From positions 1-7,017 of the forward strand of contig CAJOEB010000042.1 of assembly GCA_905233775.1 (NCBI GenBank): a stretch of DNA of 7,017 bases, read 5' to 3'. The position numbers and the translations under genes were made by a program. This document shows positions 6,151-7,017 of this stretch, in pieces; position 1 is the stretch's first letter, and each line of letters starts with the position of its first letter. The notes below the pieces were generated by a model. That model did not search any database. It worked only from the letters and a program-made list of their open reading frames with translations, and was not told the DNA's origin. The stretch comes from an uncultured Alphaproteobacteria bacterium (GTDB taxonomy: Bacteria; Pseudomonadota; Alphaproteobacteria; UBA3830).

Positions 6151-7017
6151 TTACTCAGCTGTTTTCTTTTTTTTCGTAACCGCAGATTTCAAGAATGCTG
6201 CCTGACGTCTCCATATATCGGCATCAACAGCAGGAATTCCGCCAACAATCTGTCCCGGTTTTAAACTGGATGCGATGCCGCTTTTTGCCGCTGCGATCGC
6301 TCCGTCACCGATCTCTATATGACCGGATACACCGACCTGACCCGCTAAAATAACCCCATTGCCGATTTTCGTGCTTCCCGCAATACCGACTTGTGAAACA
6401 ATTATAGACATATTTCCAATGGTTACATTATGCGCGATCTGAACCAAATTATCTATGATAGTATCATTGCCAATAGTCGTATCGCCAATACTTCCGCGAT
6501 CTATTGTTGTGTTTGAACCTATGCGAACACGATCACCGATAATAACTCGCCCCAATTGCGGAATATAAGTCATCGATGTGCCGGTAGGTATTATGCCGAA
6601 GCCGGATTCTCCTAAACGTGATCCCGAATTTATAATGACATTATCACCTATTATACTGTGTGATATCGTAACATTGCTGTGGATATACCCATTTGAACCG
6701 ATTTTGCTGCCTTTCTCTACAGATGTGTGGTTTCCGATAAAAACATTGTCTCCGATTTCCACATTTTCACCGATAACAACATAATCACCGACATAACAAC
6801 CCGAACCAATTTTTGCTGTACTATGAATAACTGCTGTCTTCGAAATATATTCAGCATGTTTTTCTTTCGGATACAGAATTTCTAAAGCTTTTGCATATCC
6901 TAACATAACGTTTGGAAAAACCAATGCAACAGTGTTCTGCGGAACATCTTTCACATTATTCTCTGATACGATCACCGCTCCCGCAGAAGTATTTTTTAAT
7001 TCATTAAGATATTTTTT
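6151..7017 (-). CDS. lpxD: UDP-3-O-acylglucosamine N-acyltransferase LpxD (5' end outside window)
   Basis: LpxD transfers a 3-hydroxyacyl chain from ACP to the 2-amino group of UDP-3-O-acylglucosamine, the step after LpxC. The frame is open to the right edge, and 288 residues are visible. The first of these (KYLNELKNTSAGAVIV) match the N-terminal uridine-binding domain, so the gene continues beyond 7017 and the GTG at 6975 is internal. The visible part has the end of that domain (to about 50), then about ten turns of hexapeptide beta-helix with repeated I/V-G-x-x motifs, and a C-terminal helix. Catalytic His239 of E. coli corresponds to visible His196 in VQIAHNV, and His276 to visible His233 in GVSGHIEI. 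The C-terminus ends in a lysine run (KKKKTAE). It is the first visible gene of the operon; the promoter and any upstream partner such as bamA lie outside the window. Confidence 0.95.
   Translation of the reverse strand, partial: KKYLNELKNTSAGAVIVSENNVKDVPQNTVALVFPNVMLGYAKALEILYPKEKHAEYISKTAVIHSTAKIGSGCYVGDYVVIGENVEIGDNVFIGNHTSVEKGSKIGSNGYIHSNVTISHSIIGDNVIINSGSRLGESGFGIIPTGTSMTYIPQLGRVIIGDRVRIGSNTTIDRGSIGDTTIGNDTIIDNLVQIAHNVTIGNMSIIVSQVGIAGSTKIGNGVILAGQVGVSGHIEIGDGAIAAAKSGIASSLKPGQIVGGIPAVDADIWRRQAAFLKSAVTKKKKTAE

Noticed and set aside
6151..6975. GTG at 6975 as a true lpxD start giving a short LpxD
   Set aside because: The upstream 14 codons to the window edge stay open and match the LpxD N-terminal domain (LNELKNTSAGAV).
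6151..6975. Repeated short motifs in lpxD as DNA repeats
   Set aside because: They are the codons of hexapeptide beta-helix turns (I/V-G-x-x), a protein-level repeat, not a DNA repeat array.
1..7017. CRISPR array, insertion sequence, tRNA/rRNA gene or riboswitch
   Set aside because: No regularly spaced repeats, transposase-like frame, terminal inverted repeats, cloverleaf or conserved leader structure was found on either strand by eye.

Overview
The window is AT-rich DNA that looks like the chromosome of an alphaproteobacterium, possibly a host-associated or intracellular one. The main evidence is the five-gene block lpxD-fabZ-lpxA-lpxI-lpxB on the minus strand. Use of LpxI rather than LpxH for the UDP-diacylglucosamine pyrophosphatase step, in this order, is typical of Alphaproteobacteria. 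Low G+C suggests a reduced or host-restricted lineage, but this is inference and no species can be named from the sequence alone.

Layout. Positions 1-759 (+) hold the 3' part of a gene for an ABC-transporter ATPase whose ATP-binding motifs are mostly degenerate. Positions 885-1406 (+) encode a small predicted exported protein of unknown function, with an acidic tract followed by a strongly basic tract. Positions 1407-1548 are a convergent intergenic spacer with two imperfect inverted repeats. Positions 1549-2538 (-) encode a response regulator with an enlarged receiver domain and an unrecognised C-terminal domain. It has its own promoter-like sequence and a 9-bp tandem repeat upstream. Positions 2655-7017 (-) are the lipid A operon, and lpxD runs off the right edge.

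How the genes work together. LpxA adds the first 3-hydroxyacyl chain to UDP-GlcNAc and LpxD adds the N-linked one after LpxC deacetylation (lpxC is not in the window). LpxI cleaves UDP-2,3-diacylglucosamine to lipid X, and LpxB joins lipid X to another UDP-diacylglucosamine to form the disaccharide. FabZ competes for the same 3-hydroxyacyl-ACP pool to feed fatty-acid elongation. The genes are tightly packed: lpxA/lpxI overlap by 28 bp and lpxI/lpxB by 14 bp. The organism therefore probably makes an LPS outer membrane.

The least ordinary parts are the ABC ATPase with substitutions in the Walker A, Q-loop, signature and switch positions, the response regulator with a roughly 45-residue receiver insertion, the orphan exported acidic/basic protein, and an extra segment of roughly 50 residues inside LpxB. 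No RNA gene, mobile element, CRISPR array or clear horizontally acquired island was seen.
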